Source: Rhizobium sp. TH2
Lineage (GTDB): Bacteria; Pseudomonadota; Alphaproteobacteria; Rhizobiales; Rhizobiaceae
Length of the DNA: 64,000 bases
Reading direction: 5' to 3'
Assembly (NCBI RefSeq): GCF_024707525.1
Contig: NZ_CP062231.1
Span: 4,278,001 to 4,342,000, forward strand
Part shown: piece by piece, positions 28,284-38,580 of the stretch
Numbering within the stretch: the stretch's first letter is position 1
How the letters are laid out: every line of letters starts with the position of its first letter
Notes under the pieces: generated by a model
Told to the model about the DNA's origin: nothing
What the model saw: the letters and a program-made list of their open reading frames with translations, nothing else
Databases searched by the model: none
Translations under genes and position numbers: made by a program

Positions 28284-28447
28284 TGTTCGTATTCCTCTAC
28301 CATTGAGCGGCTGATCCTCAGCATCTTTCCGACTCGGAAATAGCGAATTTCACCCATATTACAGATATTTCTAACTTGGCGTGACGAACATCCCCATCTC
28401 TCCGCCAGTGTTTCTGCGGAAAACACATCCATCATAGCGACACTCAT
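28073..28447 (-). CDS. Excisionase-like helix-turn-helix protein
   Basis: A 124-residue protein from the ATG at 28447 (longer starts are possible). The first ~55 residues are a MerR/excisionase-type winged helix: FSAETLAERWGCSSRQVRNI then GEIRYFRVGKMLRISRSMVEEYE. The C-terminal ~70 residues are Pro/Arg-rich and overlap the integrase start by ~210 bases in another frame; that tail may be only a run-on. Position next to the integrase supports a recombination directionality role (inference). Confidence 0.6.
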   Translation of the reverse strand: MSVAMMDVFSAETLAERWGCSSRQVRNICNMGEIRYFRVGKMLRISRSMVEEYEQCKSGDLLASMESSVSLGMSPSPTAPPPRGVAIGSELPTREKRKRLPRLDIRSLAARQALPSPISGRAMF

Positions 28448-28805
28448 CTCTCGTTTCGATGAGTCTACATAGGTCCATGGGTCGAGTTCTTCGACTGCAA
28501 AAATACGCGAGTAATATATACTCGGCAAGAAGTAGATGCGTAAAAGGCAGCAGAGCGGAAGTTTATGCTGAGCAACAGTCCGCGAATTTCTTTCCGGACG
28601 CATTAAGATCGAGTCGTATTTGGTAGAATGCATACCACCCGCACTGGCGGGTGGCGTTGCCGCCTGTGTGGTTTCAAGAGCGCGCCGAAGCACGACAACG
28701 CCACGGGTCGATCTCTGGTATTGAGAAATCGATCCTATCTCGATACCCAGATCTCAATTGCCCACCAGCACTGAAGGATGGGGCTGACCGTAGGTCGATT
28801 ATGCA

Positions 28806-29432
28806 TCAAGTGGTTTCAGAAGTCGGTTTTGATAAGTCCTCAGGACGCATAATCTCAGTTGTGTGGACCTCTTCATATTGTACATTCCCTGCGGCGGGCG
28901 ATGCCATCTCAATAACATCAAGGCGCTTGTCGAGGCGTCGAAGAGTGCGGAAAATAGCTTCCGGTCCGTACTGAATCTTTTTCGCGCGCCGGCTCACAGG
29001 CGTCCGTTCGAGACGCTGTTGCAGATCAATGACGATGCCAAGTCGACTAATATCCTGGTCCGTGCCAAGAATGCCTCCATAAATCGCCAGCCGATGAACG
29101 TAGTGAGTCATTTGCGACATATTGTTGAGTGTATATACAGTGTAGTGAACGCGATCGAGGAGCTGCTCTGCAGCCTTTCGGGTGAGCTGGTCCGCAAATT
29201 TTGCCGCGAGAAAGGCTTTCCCGTGGTCGGACACCGAATATCGTTCGTTATCGGCATCAAGGTAACCTAGTGACACCAGTTCAGTCAGGAGATCCTTGGC
29301 CCTGACCATATTTGTCCAACCGGCAATGTGAGCCGTCCCAGCAGCATCGATAGAAACATTTATTTTGCGTAGGAGCTTTCGAATGAAACCCGCCGTGGTG
29401 CTGCCGATAATTTTGTTCGTATTGATAAGCAT
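28806..29432 (-). CDS. Hypothetical protein with N-terminal winged-helix-like region
   Basis: A 208-residue protein. Residues ~35-75 (TNMVRAKDLLTELVSLGYLDADNERYSVSDHGKAF) look like a winged-helix domain. Around 112-135, RLAIYGGILGTDQDISRLGIVIDL loosely recalls the GS-x(n)-DxD block of minimal nucleotidyltransferases, but key residues are not all clear. The start lies against the shared regulatory region with the divergent XRE gene. Function is not recognised. Confidence 0.55.
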   Translation of the reverse strand: MLINTNKIIGSTTAGFIRKLLRKINVSIDAAGTAHIAGWTNMVRAKDLLTELVSLGYLDADNERYSVSDHGKAFLAAKFADQLTRKAAEQLLDRVHYTVYTLNNMSQMTHYVHRLAIYGGILGTDQDISRLGIVIDLQQRLERTPVSRRAKKIQYGPEAIFRTLRRLDKRLDVIEMASPAAGNVQYEEVHTTEIMRPEDLSKPTSETT

Positions 29433-29448
29433 TAATTTAAAGTTCCCT

Positions 29449-29500
29449 ATGAGCGATTCAAGTTGGTGCTAAGTGATGAGCGCGTTATTGAATCGCTCAT
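29449..29500. promoter_or_regulatory. Operator-like 13-bp inverted repeat between divergent genes
   Basis: ATGAGCGATTCAA (29449-29461) is exactly inverted as TTGAATCGCTCAT (29488-29500), with a third ATGAGCG half-site at 29476-29482 between them. It lies 16 bases before the 28806-29432 gene and 71 before the XRE gene, so one regulator could control both. Confidence 0.65.
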
Positions 29501-29571
29501 CGACATAGCTTAAATAAGTGGCTCTGACGCAAAATCAATATGAATACGCAAAATAGATATGGAATTTCGTT

Positions 29572-29814
29572 ATGACACCTGCCCAAGCCCGTGCCGCGCG
29601 TGCAATTCTCAGATTGTCAACAAAGCAGGTTGCTCAACTTGCAGCGGTTGCACCTAATACGGTGAATCGAGTGGAGCAGGACGATGTAGGTGTTCGCGGC
29701 CCCAACCCAACAACAGTGAACGCCATTAAGAGAATTTATGAAGAGCGAGGAATTGAGTTTCTCAGCGCCCAAGATTCCGGCATTCGAATCCGGGAAGGCA
29801 GCAAGATCGGATAA
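29572..29814 (+). CDS. Small XRE-family transcriptional regulator
   Basis: An 80-residue single-domain HTH protein. The helix-turn-helix is AILRLSTKQVAQLAAVAPNTVNRVEQDD, followed by TTVNAIKRIYEERGIEFLS, the standard XRE ending. It is divergent from the 28806-29432 gene across a palindromic region, which suggests repressor-like control of the island genes. Lower GC than the core genes. Confidence 0.8.
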   Translation: MTPAQARAARAILRLSTKQVAQLAAVAPNTVNRVEQDDVGVRGPNPTTVNAIKRIYEERGIEFLSAQDSGIRIREGSKIG

Positions 29815-29847
29815 CGTTGGAGCCTGTTCCGGTCGCAGTCCTCAGCT

Positions 29848-30006
29848 TCATCGTGGCGCGTCCCCCAATCGCCATTTCGTCGTTTCGCCCTTGGGGGACA
29901 CATAGAACCGGAGCAATAAGAGGGTCTCGCCCTCGAAGTCGATGCGATAATAGATTCCGCGAGCCCCGGGCCCGATAAGGACAGTAGTGATTATGTGTAT
30001 AAACAC
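29848..30006 (-). CDS. Possible short protein, 52 residues, GTG start
   Basis: From a GTG at 30006 the frame reads a compact beta-rich sequence (GIYYRIDFEGETLLLLRFYV then SPKGETTKWRLG). It looks protein-like, but no clear ribosome site is present and the longer frame runs into repeat-like sequence. It could be a remnant. Confidence 0.25.
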   Translation of the reverse strand: MFIHIITTVLIGPGARGIYYRIDFEGETLLLLRFYVSPKGETTKWRLGDAPR

Positions 30007-30159
30007 GTCTCCGTTGTCCGTGGGTCGCGGATCAGGTTCGATTTCAGGATGATGGTGGTTTCTAGGTTCGCGGTTCGCGGTTCGCGGGCTAGGCTCGATT
30101 TGTGATCTATAATGATAGATGCACCACGCCAGCACTGGCGCCGCTCGGTGGTCCGCTGT

Positions 30160-31620
30160 AGGGCCGCACAAGGATTTCGGTGTGCCCCCGAAACAGGGGC
30201 AATCGCCTCTCTAGAAAGAAATAAGTATAGTATTCTCTTTTTATTCTGTCTCTTACTAACTTTATCAAAATAAGAAGAAAAAGAATATATATATGTTACA
30301 TGTCAAACATCATGAGAAACCAGTATACATTACTGATCTGCTCCGGGAGCTGCCACGCTGGCCGAACCAGAACCGCGAACCCGAATAAGGTCCTCGATAT
30401 CCAAACCTGGTTCCTCATCCAAGTCCGAAAAGCCCACCATGGTCTTTCATCGAAATCGGGATCTGTCATTCCGAGCCTTGATCTGTTCCATTTCTGGCAT
30501 CGCCTCGTCTGATGGTCATCTCCAAGTGCCGGCGGCAGATCGCAGTTCGCGGTCCGGGTTCGTTTAGTGGTGGTTGACTCGTGAGGGTGGGCAGGAGGCC
30601 CGAGGAGGGTATGGGATGATAGATGGGGGCGTCGGGGCAGCCAACGCGCTCAGAGGGCCGCTCAGGGCCATACAGGGTTTCGGAGGCGTCCGAAAACAGG
30701 GATGGTTCCTACCTCTCTAGTCAGATAAGTATCCTATACTCTTTTTATTCTGTCTTTTACTAACTTAATCAAAAAAATAGAAAGAATAATATATAGATGT
30801 TACATCAGAGATATCATGAGAAACCAGTATACATTACTGGCCGTTCGTCACTGCCTGCCCACACTGGCGAACAAGGTCCGCGAACCTGATCCACGATCTC
30901 CACTCCTAGTCCCTCATCCGAGAACTGCCACCATGGTCTTTCATCGAAATCGGGATCTGTCATTCCGAGCCATGATCTGTTCCATTTCTGGCATCGCCTC
31001 GTAATGGTCATTTCCATTTGTCGGCGGCAGATCGCGGTTCGCGGATCGGGTTCGTTTAGGGCTGGTTGAGTCTGGAGGGGGGTCTGGAGTCGTTCGGAGG
31101 GTATCGGATGATAGATGGGGCGTCGGGGACGGCCAGCGCGCTCAGAGGGCCGCTCAGGGCCACACAGGGTTTCGGAGGCATCCGAAAATGGGGGTGGTTC
31201 TTATCCTTCTATCCCAGCTAGGTATACTATATTCTCTTCTTCTACTCTCCTCTGAATTTAGTGAAAGAAAGAAAGAAAGAAAAGAATATATAATGAGATG
31301 ACTAACTAAGGATTCAGCGTTTCTGAATATACATTACTCACCTCGGCTAGTAGCTACCACACTGGTCGAACAAAAACCACGAACTAGGACCTAATCAAGA
31401 TCTTCAAGCTCTGTTTCCTCTTCTGAGAACTCACACATGGCCCGCGTCGAATTCGGGATCAATCCACCCCACCCAGCTATAGAGATCATCCATGCCTGAC
31501 CCTCCCCTCGTTGTGCTGACGGCAGATCGGGTTCGGTTCTATTGCGGTTGTTTGACTCTGCAGGTGGGGCAGGAGTCGCTTAGAGGGGGCAGGATGATGA
31601 TAGGGCGTCCGGCTGGCCGA
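30160..31620. repeat. Three degenerate ~0.5-kb tandem repeats, AT-tract containing, non-coding
   Basis: Landmarks recur in order at ~504 and ~493 bases: GTAT-(A/C)-TATTCTCTT/CTCTTTTTATTCTGTC (30235, 30739, variant at 31222), ACTAAC, an A/G tract with AGAATATATA, then GTATACATTACT (30322, 30826, 31326). TCGAAATCGGGATCTGTCATTCC follows in the first two, then GGCGGCAGATCGC, GATGATAGATGGGG and GGGCCGCTCAGGGCC. The third copy is most diverged and carries (GAAA)n. The tail of a fourth unit is visible at ~30010-30180. No reading frame is shared intact by all copies. Composition is unlike the flanking DNA. Confidence 0.85.
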
Positions 31621-32501
31621 GGCGCCACAGCACGCCACTGAGGCCGCGGGACCTATCCGGTACCGCGATCCCGATTGGAAATCAGGCCAGCGACCCTGCA
31701 CCTTGACCAAGTCCTGAAAATCTCGATCGGGTTCGGGTGCTCCGTCTCTCGTCAAACTTCGGGTCAGTCCATGACGCGCCGGTCATCCTGGCTTAGTTCG
31801 TCAGCAAAATGCTGCCCTCCCTCCGATTCGGCGAAACTAGCTTCCCCCGCGGGGAAACTGCACGACGCCGCAAAGCGGAGCACAGAAGCGATCCCTTCCT
31901 CGGTCTGTGATACCAATGAAGCCGACTGCCGGGAATGACCAATCCATCTGCGTTTCCCGAATGTGGAGATCGACCCTACGGAGCGATCAGCTGGTCGGGT
32001 GTAATGTGGATACCCCAGAGATCGGAACGAATTCTATTCCGCCTCTACGCCGCAGTTTCCTTGACTCTGTTCGGCCTGTCGGACCGAAGTCAGGGACGCA
32101 TGTGATCACGCGGGGGCCATGTGCCTCGTTTTCAATTACAGTCAAAGCCGCCGAGCGCTCTTTGGCACGGGACGACATAATGGGTGGTGGAAAAACGGAT
32201 CACGTATTTGTCCCTAAGTAATGGCGTCTTCAGGTCGAAAAGTTCGACGGTGGAATGGGTTTCCGAAGATGGAGGTGACCTTGCGCCCGACACGCATACG
32301 GCGTCGGGCGTCGGCAACTGCGCGCTCATTCAAAAGGCCCGATGTGCCTGCGGTGGGTCGTCGATTCCACCGCAGGTGATGTCCGGGAATAAGTCACTTG
32401 CGCCTAAGGTCTCCCATAGCTTTTTCGAGATCATGCCGGTCCCAACTAATCCCCGCTGTTAGGCAGCGATCGCTTACGCAAGGCAAGAGCAGCAGCAACC
32501 T
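31621..32501. other. Gene-free stretch
   Basis: I see no convincing gene here. The open frames are short, without ribosome sites or recognisable content. CGATCGGGTTCGGG and TCGGGTCAGTCCATGAC near 31720-31780 recall phrases in the preceding tandem repeats, so the left part may be a decayed extension of that array. Confidence 0.5.
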
Positions 32502-32768
32502 TTACGCGTCATAGGTTCTCATATCTAGCATTAGTTCCAGTTCTTCGAGATAGCCAACGGTATTGTTCAGCGTCATGAGAACGTCCGATGACATCTCCGG
32601 GCCGAACTTAGTCAGAACTCCTGACAAGTCCCGAATTAGGTCTTGAGCAGTTAAATGAAATTCGAAAAGAAGTCGCCCGTACTCGACAGTGAGGAAATCA
32701 ATTGAACTCTCCGAATTTGGAGGCGGTGCGTTAGTTAGCAGTGTCATGAGCTCATCAGGGACTGGCAT
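32502..32768 (-). CDS. Hypothetical protein, 88 residues
   Basis: An acidic, mostly helical small protein (SSIDFLTVEYGRLLFEFHLT, then LMTLNNTVGYLEELELMLDM). It is not a family I recognise. Its ATG lies 14 bases inside the end of the preceding minus-strand small gene, so the two may form an operon. Confidence 0.5.
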   Translation of the reverse strand: MPVPDELMTLLTNAPPPNSESSIDFLTVEYGRLLFEFHLTAQDLIRDLSGVLTKFGPEMSSDVLMTLNNTVGYLEELELMLDMRTYDA

Positions 32769-32970
32769 AAGCTTCTCTACAATCGCGAGCGAAATAACCT
32801 CGAACCCTTAGGGTAGAAGGTTTTGAAAATGCGGCGAACACCCTGTGAGAGGGCTGTCGCTGGTCTGCTGACGTGTCGAAAACGCGGGCAATGTCCCGCA
32901 CCACGACATGCCGTGTATTGCCGATATCGGTGAAATGAATGTCTTTGTAATCGTACCTTACGGTATTCAT
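32755..32970 (-). CDS. Hypothetical protein, 71 residues, possibly truncated
   Basis: The ATG at 32970 is behind TGAGG. The first ~33 residues (MNTVRYDYKDIHFTDIGNTR then HVVVRDIARVFDT) look like the start of an antirepressor-like or Bro-N-like domain. The remainder changes character, so a frameshift or truncation is possible. Family assignment is not secure. Confidence 0.35.
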   Translation of the reverse strand: MNTVRYDYKDIHFTDIGNTRHVVVRDIARVFDTSADQRQPSHRVFAAFSKPSTLRVRGYFARDCREAYASP

Positions 32971-33480
32971 AAATTTTCCTCAGTTGGTTGGAACTCCTAT
33001 GTATGTGCATACGCCGACTGGGATAAGTCCCGACGTCCCCGAGTATAGTATACTCGGGCCGCGTGCCCGTGTAGGAAAGCCCGGATCGAGGCATCGAAAC
33101 CAAAAAAGTTCTGAATTCTAGCGATTCTTGGCAAAAGTTTTGTTCGAAATCACAGCGCCGGCGCCAACTTTTGGGATCTGGATCGCGAGTTAGGTTCGGG
33201 TTCGCGACCTAAGACTCTAAACCGAAAGACGTCGAGCGAAGGGCACCACCTTTTTATCTTCAAAATCAGTTGGTTGTTCATCGAATGGTCCCGCACAAAC
33301 TCTGGAAAAAAATTCGCAATCTGGCATGCTATCATAGCGCACCTTCGGTGGTAGCTGCTACCAGTTCCATTATCACACTTAGGTTCGAAAATCGACGCGC
33401 GTGCGCTCGAAGAACACTTGCGTAGATAAGAAGATTGTAATTCACTCCCTATGATCAACTTTGAGGCGAGGGAGACGTCC
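32971..33480. other. Gene-free stretch
   Basis: No gene is supported. It contains GGTTCGGGTTCGCGACC near 33192-33210, similar to wording in the tandem-repeat region, and AT-richer sequence near 33250-33430 that could hold the promoter of the following gene. No clear -35/-10 pair is assigned. Confidence 0.4.
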
Positions 33481-34688
33481 ATGGTCAGATATCTGGCAGC
33501 ATGCCTTTTTGTGCTGTTCGGATTCGCCGAGGCGTTGGCGAGCCAGATTACCATCGCCACCTGGAACCTCGGCTGGCACATGGACCTCGAGACCGCGCAG
33601 CATTGGATCGACGAATGTTCGAAGAACTATGTTGAAGATTCCGCGACCGGCAAATTCAAGCCGTCCCAGGAGGCGGGCTTCAAGCCGGGATGGGACATCG
33701 ACGCCTTCAAGATCGAGGGTTGGGACGTTAGCCGCTATCCGGTCTGCAGCGTCTACTTCGCCGGGGGCGCCGTTCGCGTCAATCTCGAAGCTTACCGCAA
33801 GCGGCAGGTGCAGATCGCGAGCTTCATCTCCCGGTCCATACCCGCCGACATCATTGCCTTCCAGGAGGTCAGCGGCGAACAATCTGTCAGGGAAGTGCTC
33901 CCGAATGGCGGCCTCGACTACGATTTCTGCCCCGTCACGGGCTACAAGGTGCAGCGCCTGGTCATCGTCTGGAAGAAGACGTTGGGCGACAAGGTGTCCT
34001 GCGCGATTGAGGATGCAGCCTGCCCGCCAACCCCGATGACAAGCGGCCGCGCCCGAGCCTTGCGCTCACACTTAAGATTGATGGCAAACTGCTTCGCATC
34101 ATGGATGTCCACCTCAAGTCGAGGTGCGTGTCGCCCTTCGACGGCGGAAACCTGGAGGGAACGGCCAAGGACTGCACGATTCTGCAGCAGCAGGTCGATC
34201 CGCTCGAAAGCTGGATCGAGAGTGCGGCGGCCGACGGAGCCAAGATCGTTCTCCTCGGCGATTTCAATCGTAATTTCTGGCATGAACTGCGCGACCAGCG
34301 ACCGGCCAGGACCGACGCCAGCGGGACCTCAACGCCGCGATCGGCGGGCGTGCTGTCCCGGTCTCTGATAGAAGAAATCGCCGACGGTCAGCCGGCGGCT
34401 GCCAACCTCCAGATTCTCGGTGAGCACTGCCAACTCAGCGATGCCGGGCAGGCGCTCTGCACCCAGGGAGAGATCCGCGACCTGACCACGCCCGAAACGC
34501 AATTGCTCTCTTCCGACACCTATCTCGGATGCCGCAATCCGGTGGGGCTCGATCACATCCTCGTCGGACCAGGCATCAACAGCAACGGCCCGGTCGAGCA
34601 TCTGAGCATAGGGAGCTACGGCGGCAACAGAGCAGGCACTCCGAACGGGAAAGACCAGGTCCTGGCATATCGGATCACTGCCCGATGA
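33481..34688 (+). pseudogene. Endonuclease/exonuclease/phosphatase-family secreted protein, frameshifted
   Basis: The ATG at 33481 follows GAGGGAGA. A signal peptide (LAACLFVLFGFAEALAS) leads to an EEP fold: ITIATWNLGWHMD, IIAFQEVSGE, then after a shift MDVHLKSRCVSPF, KIVLLGDFNRNF and NPVGLDHILVGPG. The reading frame changes near 34024, between CAIEDAAC and PANPDDKRPRP, consistent with loss of one base. Both parts are otherwise intact. A single sequencing error would restore a ~400-residue protein; otherwise this is a recent pseudogene. Confidence 0.75.
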
Positions 34689-35045
34689 TCGCGCGGCTGA
34701 ACTTTTGATCCCGATTTTATCTACAAAGAAGACTTGGCCGCGTTGAAGGGATTCTGACCAACGACCCTGTCGCTACAAACCTATTAGTCTCAATAGCGCC
34801 CGAACCCGCCATAGGCTTGGCAGGAATGACTGTCCAATTTGGAACCTAGCGGGGACTTGCGGCTTCGAGGGGTAGGAATGTCAGAAGCGGACCTTCAGGC
34901 AGGCTGCGTGATCGACGTGAACTGACCCAACGCGGACGTAGCTGCCTACAGACTGTCACCACAGCATCCGGCAGCCTGTAACTGCCATTCAGAACGGATT
35001 GGCTAAGACGCGGGCGACTAACGGATTCCAAGCGGACGATCATGC
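34689..35045. other. Gene-free stretch
   Basis: I see no supported gene in these 357 bases. Open frames lack ribosome sites and recognisable content. Confidence 0.5.
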
Positions 35046-37272
35046 TCACCTTGGCACCACATGAATGGGCGTGCGTTCGGTCTGGGCCTCGCCGCCCGAC
35101 GCTACTGCACGGTCGCGTCCCTCTTCCTTGGCCTTGTAAAGGGCATGGTCGGCCGCATTGGCGAGCTCGGACCAGCTCGCCCCGTGTTCGGGATAAGCAG
35201 CTACGCCAAGCGACATGGTAATGGTACCAAGTGTGCGGCCCCGATGCGTCACGTGAAGCTGCTTTACCGCAACGCGCAGAGCCTCCGCGCGTTCGATTCC
35301 CTCCTGCAGGGAGGCTCCGGGCATAACTACGGCAAACTCTTCGCCGCCATAACGCGACACGATGTCGGCTTCCCTGGCGTTGTCGAGCATCGTCGCCGCC
35401 ACTTGCTTGAGTACCAGATCGCCCGCTTCGTGGCCGAACGTATCGTTGAACTGCTTGAAGTGATCGACGTCGAGCATGATCATGACCAGCGGCAGATGGG
35501 ACCGCTCCATGCGCCTGAGTTCGCGGCTGCTCGTTTCCTCGAGGTAGCGGCGATTGAAGAGCCCGGTGTTGGGGTCGCGGATCGACTGCTGCCGAAGCGT
35601 CTCGCGCAGGCGAAGGTTTGCCAGCTCCAGAGCGAGCGTGTCGACGATGCCGCGCAGGATCTGCCGCCGCTCGTCAAGCCACCGGGGTTTCTCGGCTGCG
35701 TTGGGCTCGCACAGGTGCAGGATGCCCAGCGTTTCGCCCTGCGCGGCGAGCGGCATGCAGACATAGCCGTAATTGCCGTTTTCCGTGATGTGAGCGCAGC
35801 GCGGGGAGAGGATCTCCGGCCCGGAGATATGCTCCTGCCCACGCCGCAGCGCCCAGCAATCCTCCGGCGCGAACTGCGCGACGCTCGAACGGACCGTGCC
35901 CCATTGCGCCACCTCGTCGACCAGGTTGCGCGATGCGCTCGTCAGGTGGACGGTGCCGCTGAGACCGCCGACGAAGTCAGCCATCGCCGATCCGACCACC
36001 GAGAACGCCTCGGGGAAGGTGACGCAAGCCTGCAGAAGCTCTCCCAGCTTGACAAGGCGGGAGGTCGTTTCGGATTTCTCCTGTAGTTCGCGGTTGACGT
36101 TTTGCCAGCTCATTGGCCCGCTCGCTGACCACCCTTTCGGCGCGGCGTAGCTCACTGATGTCGCTCAAGGTCAGCACGACGCCTCCCTCGCTGCTGCTCA
36201 GCGGGCCGCAGCTCGCAATGGTGGGCATCGCGGTGCGGTCTGGCCGCAGCAGGCGCACTTCGGCCTGATGCTGGCGCCCGGTCGTCAGCGCCAGTTCGAC
36301 CAGGGACGCGGCGCGAACTGGGCCGCCATTCTCGGGTTGCTCCATCGTGATCACGGAACGCCAGTCCTGGCCCGCGATCCGGTCGGCCCGCAGACCGAGC
36401 ATCGCCGCCGCCGCCGGATTGGCCGAAACGACCCTTCCGTCGCCATCCATGACGACGATGCCCTCCGCCGCGGCCTGAACAATGTCCTCGACGTAAGATT
36501 TCTGCACCAGCAGCTCGCCGCGTGATGTTTCGAGCTCCGCCGCCATGGCGTTGAAGCCCTTCGCCAGTTCGCCGAACTCATCGTCGGAAGCGTTCGTGAT
36601 GCGCGTGCCGGCCTGGCCCTCGGCCAGCGACTTCATTCCCGCGGTGAGGCTAGATAGCCCGGAATTGAAATGGCGCAGGAGTATAGATAGCAGACCGACC
36701 GCGGCCAACATGGCCGCCGCAGCGAACGGGCCTACGATCCACTGCATCGCGCTCGCGCTCTTCTGCACCGCCGCCAGCACGGGCGCGTATTCGAGCGCCA
36801 CTGCGCCGACAACCGTGCCAGTTGGATATTCCACGGGGACGACCATCAGCTCATGCTGTGTTTCGGCATGGTGATTATCTTCGAGGAAATGGCGCGGAGC
36901 GCCGTCCTCCATCGTCAGGGCGACCTCGTTGCCTGCGTCCTCCTCGAACGGCTGGCCAACGACCCGCTCTTCGTCCGAACTGTCGGCCAGAATGATCTTC
37001 TTGCGGTCGACGACGATGAAATCTCGGTTGGAACTCTGCTGATGATGCTTCACGAATTCGCGCAGCGCCTCGGGTCGGTCGAACAGCGAACTCTGGCCGT
37101 CGGACGGCCTGAAGGCGATCGTTTGCGCGAATTGCCGGGAGACGTTGGTCGCCTCTGTCACTGCGTGCGCCTCGGCTAGGCGCTGTTGCGTCAAGACGGC
37201 GGCCGCGCCAACCAACCCGATCAGGGCCGTGGCGCCGAGCACGGAAACGATGATCTGATTTTTGATGCGCAC
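35046..37272 (-). pseudogene. Membrane sensor diguanylate cyclase (HAMP-PAS-GAF-GGDEF), frameshifted in an A-run
   Basis: The first frame (from 37272) encodes a transmembrane segment, a periplasmic sensor region, a second transmembrane helix, HAMP (SLAEGQAGTRITNASDDEFGEL region) and PAS (EGIVVMDGDGRVVSANPAAA). The second frame encodes GAF and then GGDEF with SRYGGEEFAVVMPG, and ends at 35046. Frames switch at the run of four A on the minus strand (36100-36103). Removing one A gives ELANVNRELQEKS in a single 740-residue protein. Its product would make cyclic di-GMP. It may be a sequencing error, a pseudogene or slippage-controlled. Confidence 0.8.
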
Positions 37273-37576
37273 AGTTTGCGTCCAGACATGTGACGGCAGT
37301 ACGGGCGAAAGACGACCAGAATCTCAATCTTTGTCCATTATTGTTAAGACGTCGTTAACAGAGATAACCCGCTTTCGGCCAGCAATCCGGATTAGAAGCA
37401 AATCGGGGACGTTCGCCGACCAAACGACGGCACCCGGCTGGCGCATCTATGATGTCAAGGGCGATCGCCGGCGACGTCTGTTATCGGGCAACAGCAAAGC
37501 TCACCTCAACGACCGACATGGGGGCGCACAGCCGCTCTAGCTGATACGCACGACCCCGCTCGAGGCGGGGCCGCAT

Positions 37577-38161
37577 TTTCAAATCTCCGTTTGCTCCGCG
37601 AGTTCAAGCGCATCCTCGATGTCCACGCCCAAATGCCTAACCGTGTTCTCAATCTTGGTATGTCCGAGCAGGATCTGAATCGCACGAAGGTTGCCAGTCG
37701 CTTGTAAATCATCGCTGCCTTTGTGCGTCTGAGTGCGTGCCGTAGTCTTCACGACGTAGCCCAATCGCAGTCACCCACTCATCGACCAATCGGGCATATT
37801 GGCGAGTGCTGAGATGATCGGCATGATCGACCCGGTTGGGGAAGGGGTAGTCATCAATTGTTCCGCCTCTTCGTTCGAGCCACACAAGCAAACTTGCCCT
37901 GACGTCAGCCGTGATCTCGAACTGGACAGGATGTCCGGTTTTTTGCTGGATCACTAAGGCGCGGGTTCGGACTTCCTGGCTTGTGACGAGGGTTTCGATC
38001 TTAATCTTAACCAGATCGCAGCCTCGTAGCTTGCCGTCGATCGCGAGATCGAACAACCCCCGGTCTCGCATGCGCCCCTCTCTATCGAGGAAGAAGCGAA
38101 TTGCCCAAATCTGCCGCTGCTTCAGGGGCTTCTTTAGCCGACCTTCCGGCCGGAGTTCCAT
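37577..38161 (-). pseudogene. Tyrosine recombinase (rhizobial ~190-residue type), double frameshift
   Basis: Frame one (38161 to ~37745) reads LKQRQIWAIRFFLDREGRMR, DLAIDGKLRGCDLV and DYGTHS. The expected continuation RTKAAMIYK is in a second frame and NLRAIQILLGHTKIENTVRH (catalytic His and the Tyr-equivalent tail) in a third. Two small deletions around 37740 and 37708 explain this. Such short integrases are dispersed in rhizobial accessory DNA. Upstream, 37273-37576 holds no gene; a CCCCGC/GCGGGG hairpin lies at about 37554-37570. Confidence 0.75.
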
Positions 38162-38580
38162 GCCCGGCGACCCAATGCAGTAGGATCATACTGTGCGATA
38201 CCCATTTGAGTTCTCCTTTGGCCACCATTGGCCGTTGGAAAAACGTGCAAGTTCCAGATTCAAGGGGCCGACTAAGGAAAGTCCGGTATTGTGGAGCGTG
38301 CGACAGAAAGCTGTCGTTCCTCCGCTATATCTGCTTTGAAGGATAAGAGGACGCACATCAAGCGGAGCCGCACGGATGCGCGAAACCAGACAGGGTCTGA
38401 TGTAGAAAAGTTCCAACGCAGACTGGGGCGATCCTTCTCTACCGCCCCCGATTGCACACATTCGATATGTAACAATCGCAACAAGCCACTAACCGCCAAC
38501 AATCATGCCTTGCCCGGGCGCTTTTCGCGACGTTCTTGACAGGATCACGGACTACGCCGGCATGTCAGCGGCTTGATGCC
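38162..38580. other. Gene-free stretch
   Basis: No supported gene in these 419 bases between the broken integrase and the TctC-type gene. Short open frames on both strands lack ribosome sites. Confidence 0.5.

Noticed and set aside
30300..31017. Small proteins in the tandem repeats (e.g. 70- and 67-codon frames)
   Set aside because: Equivalent frames are not conserved between the repeat copies (frameshifts and stops), so they are not genes in this context.
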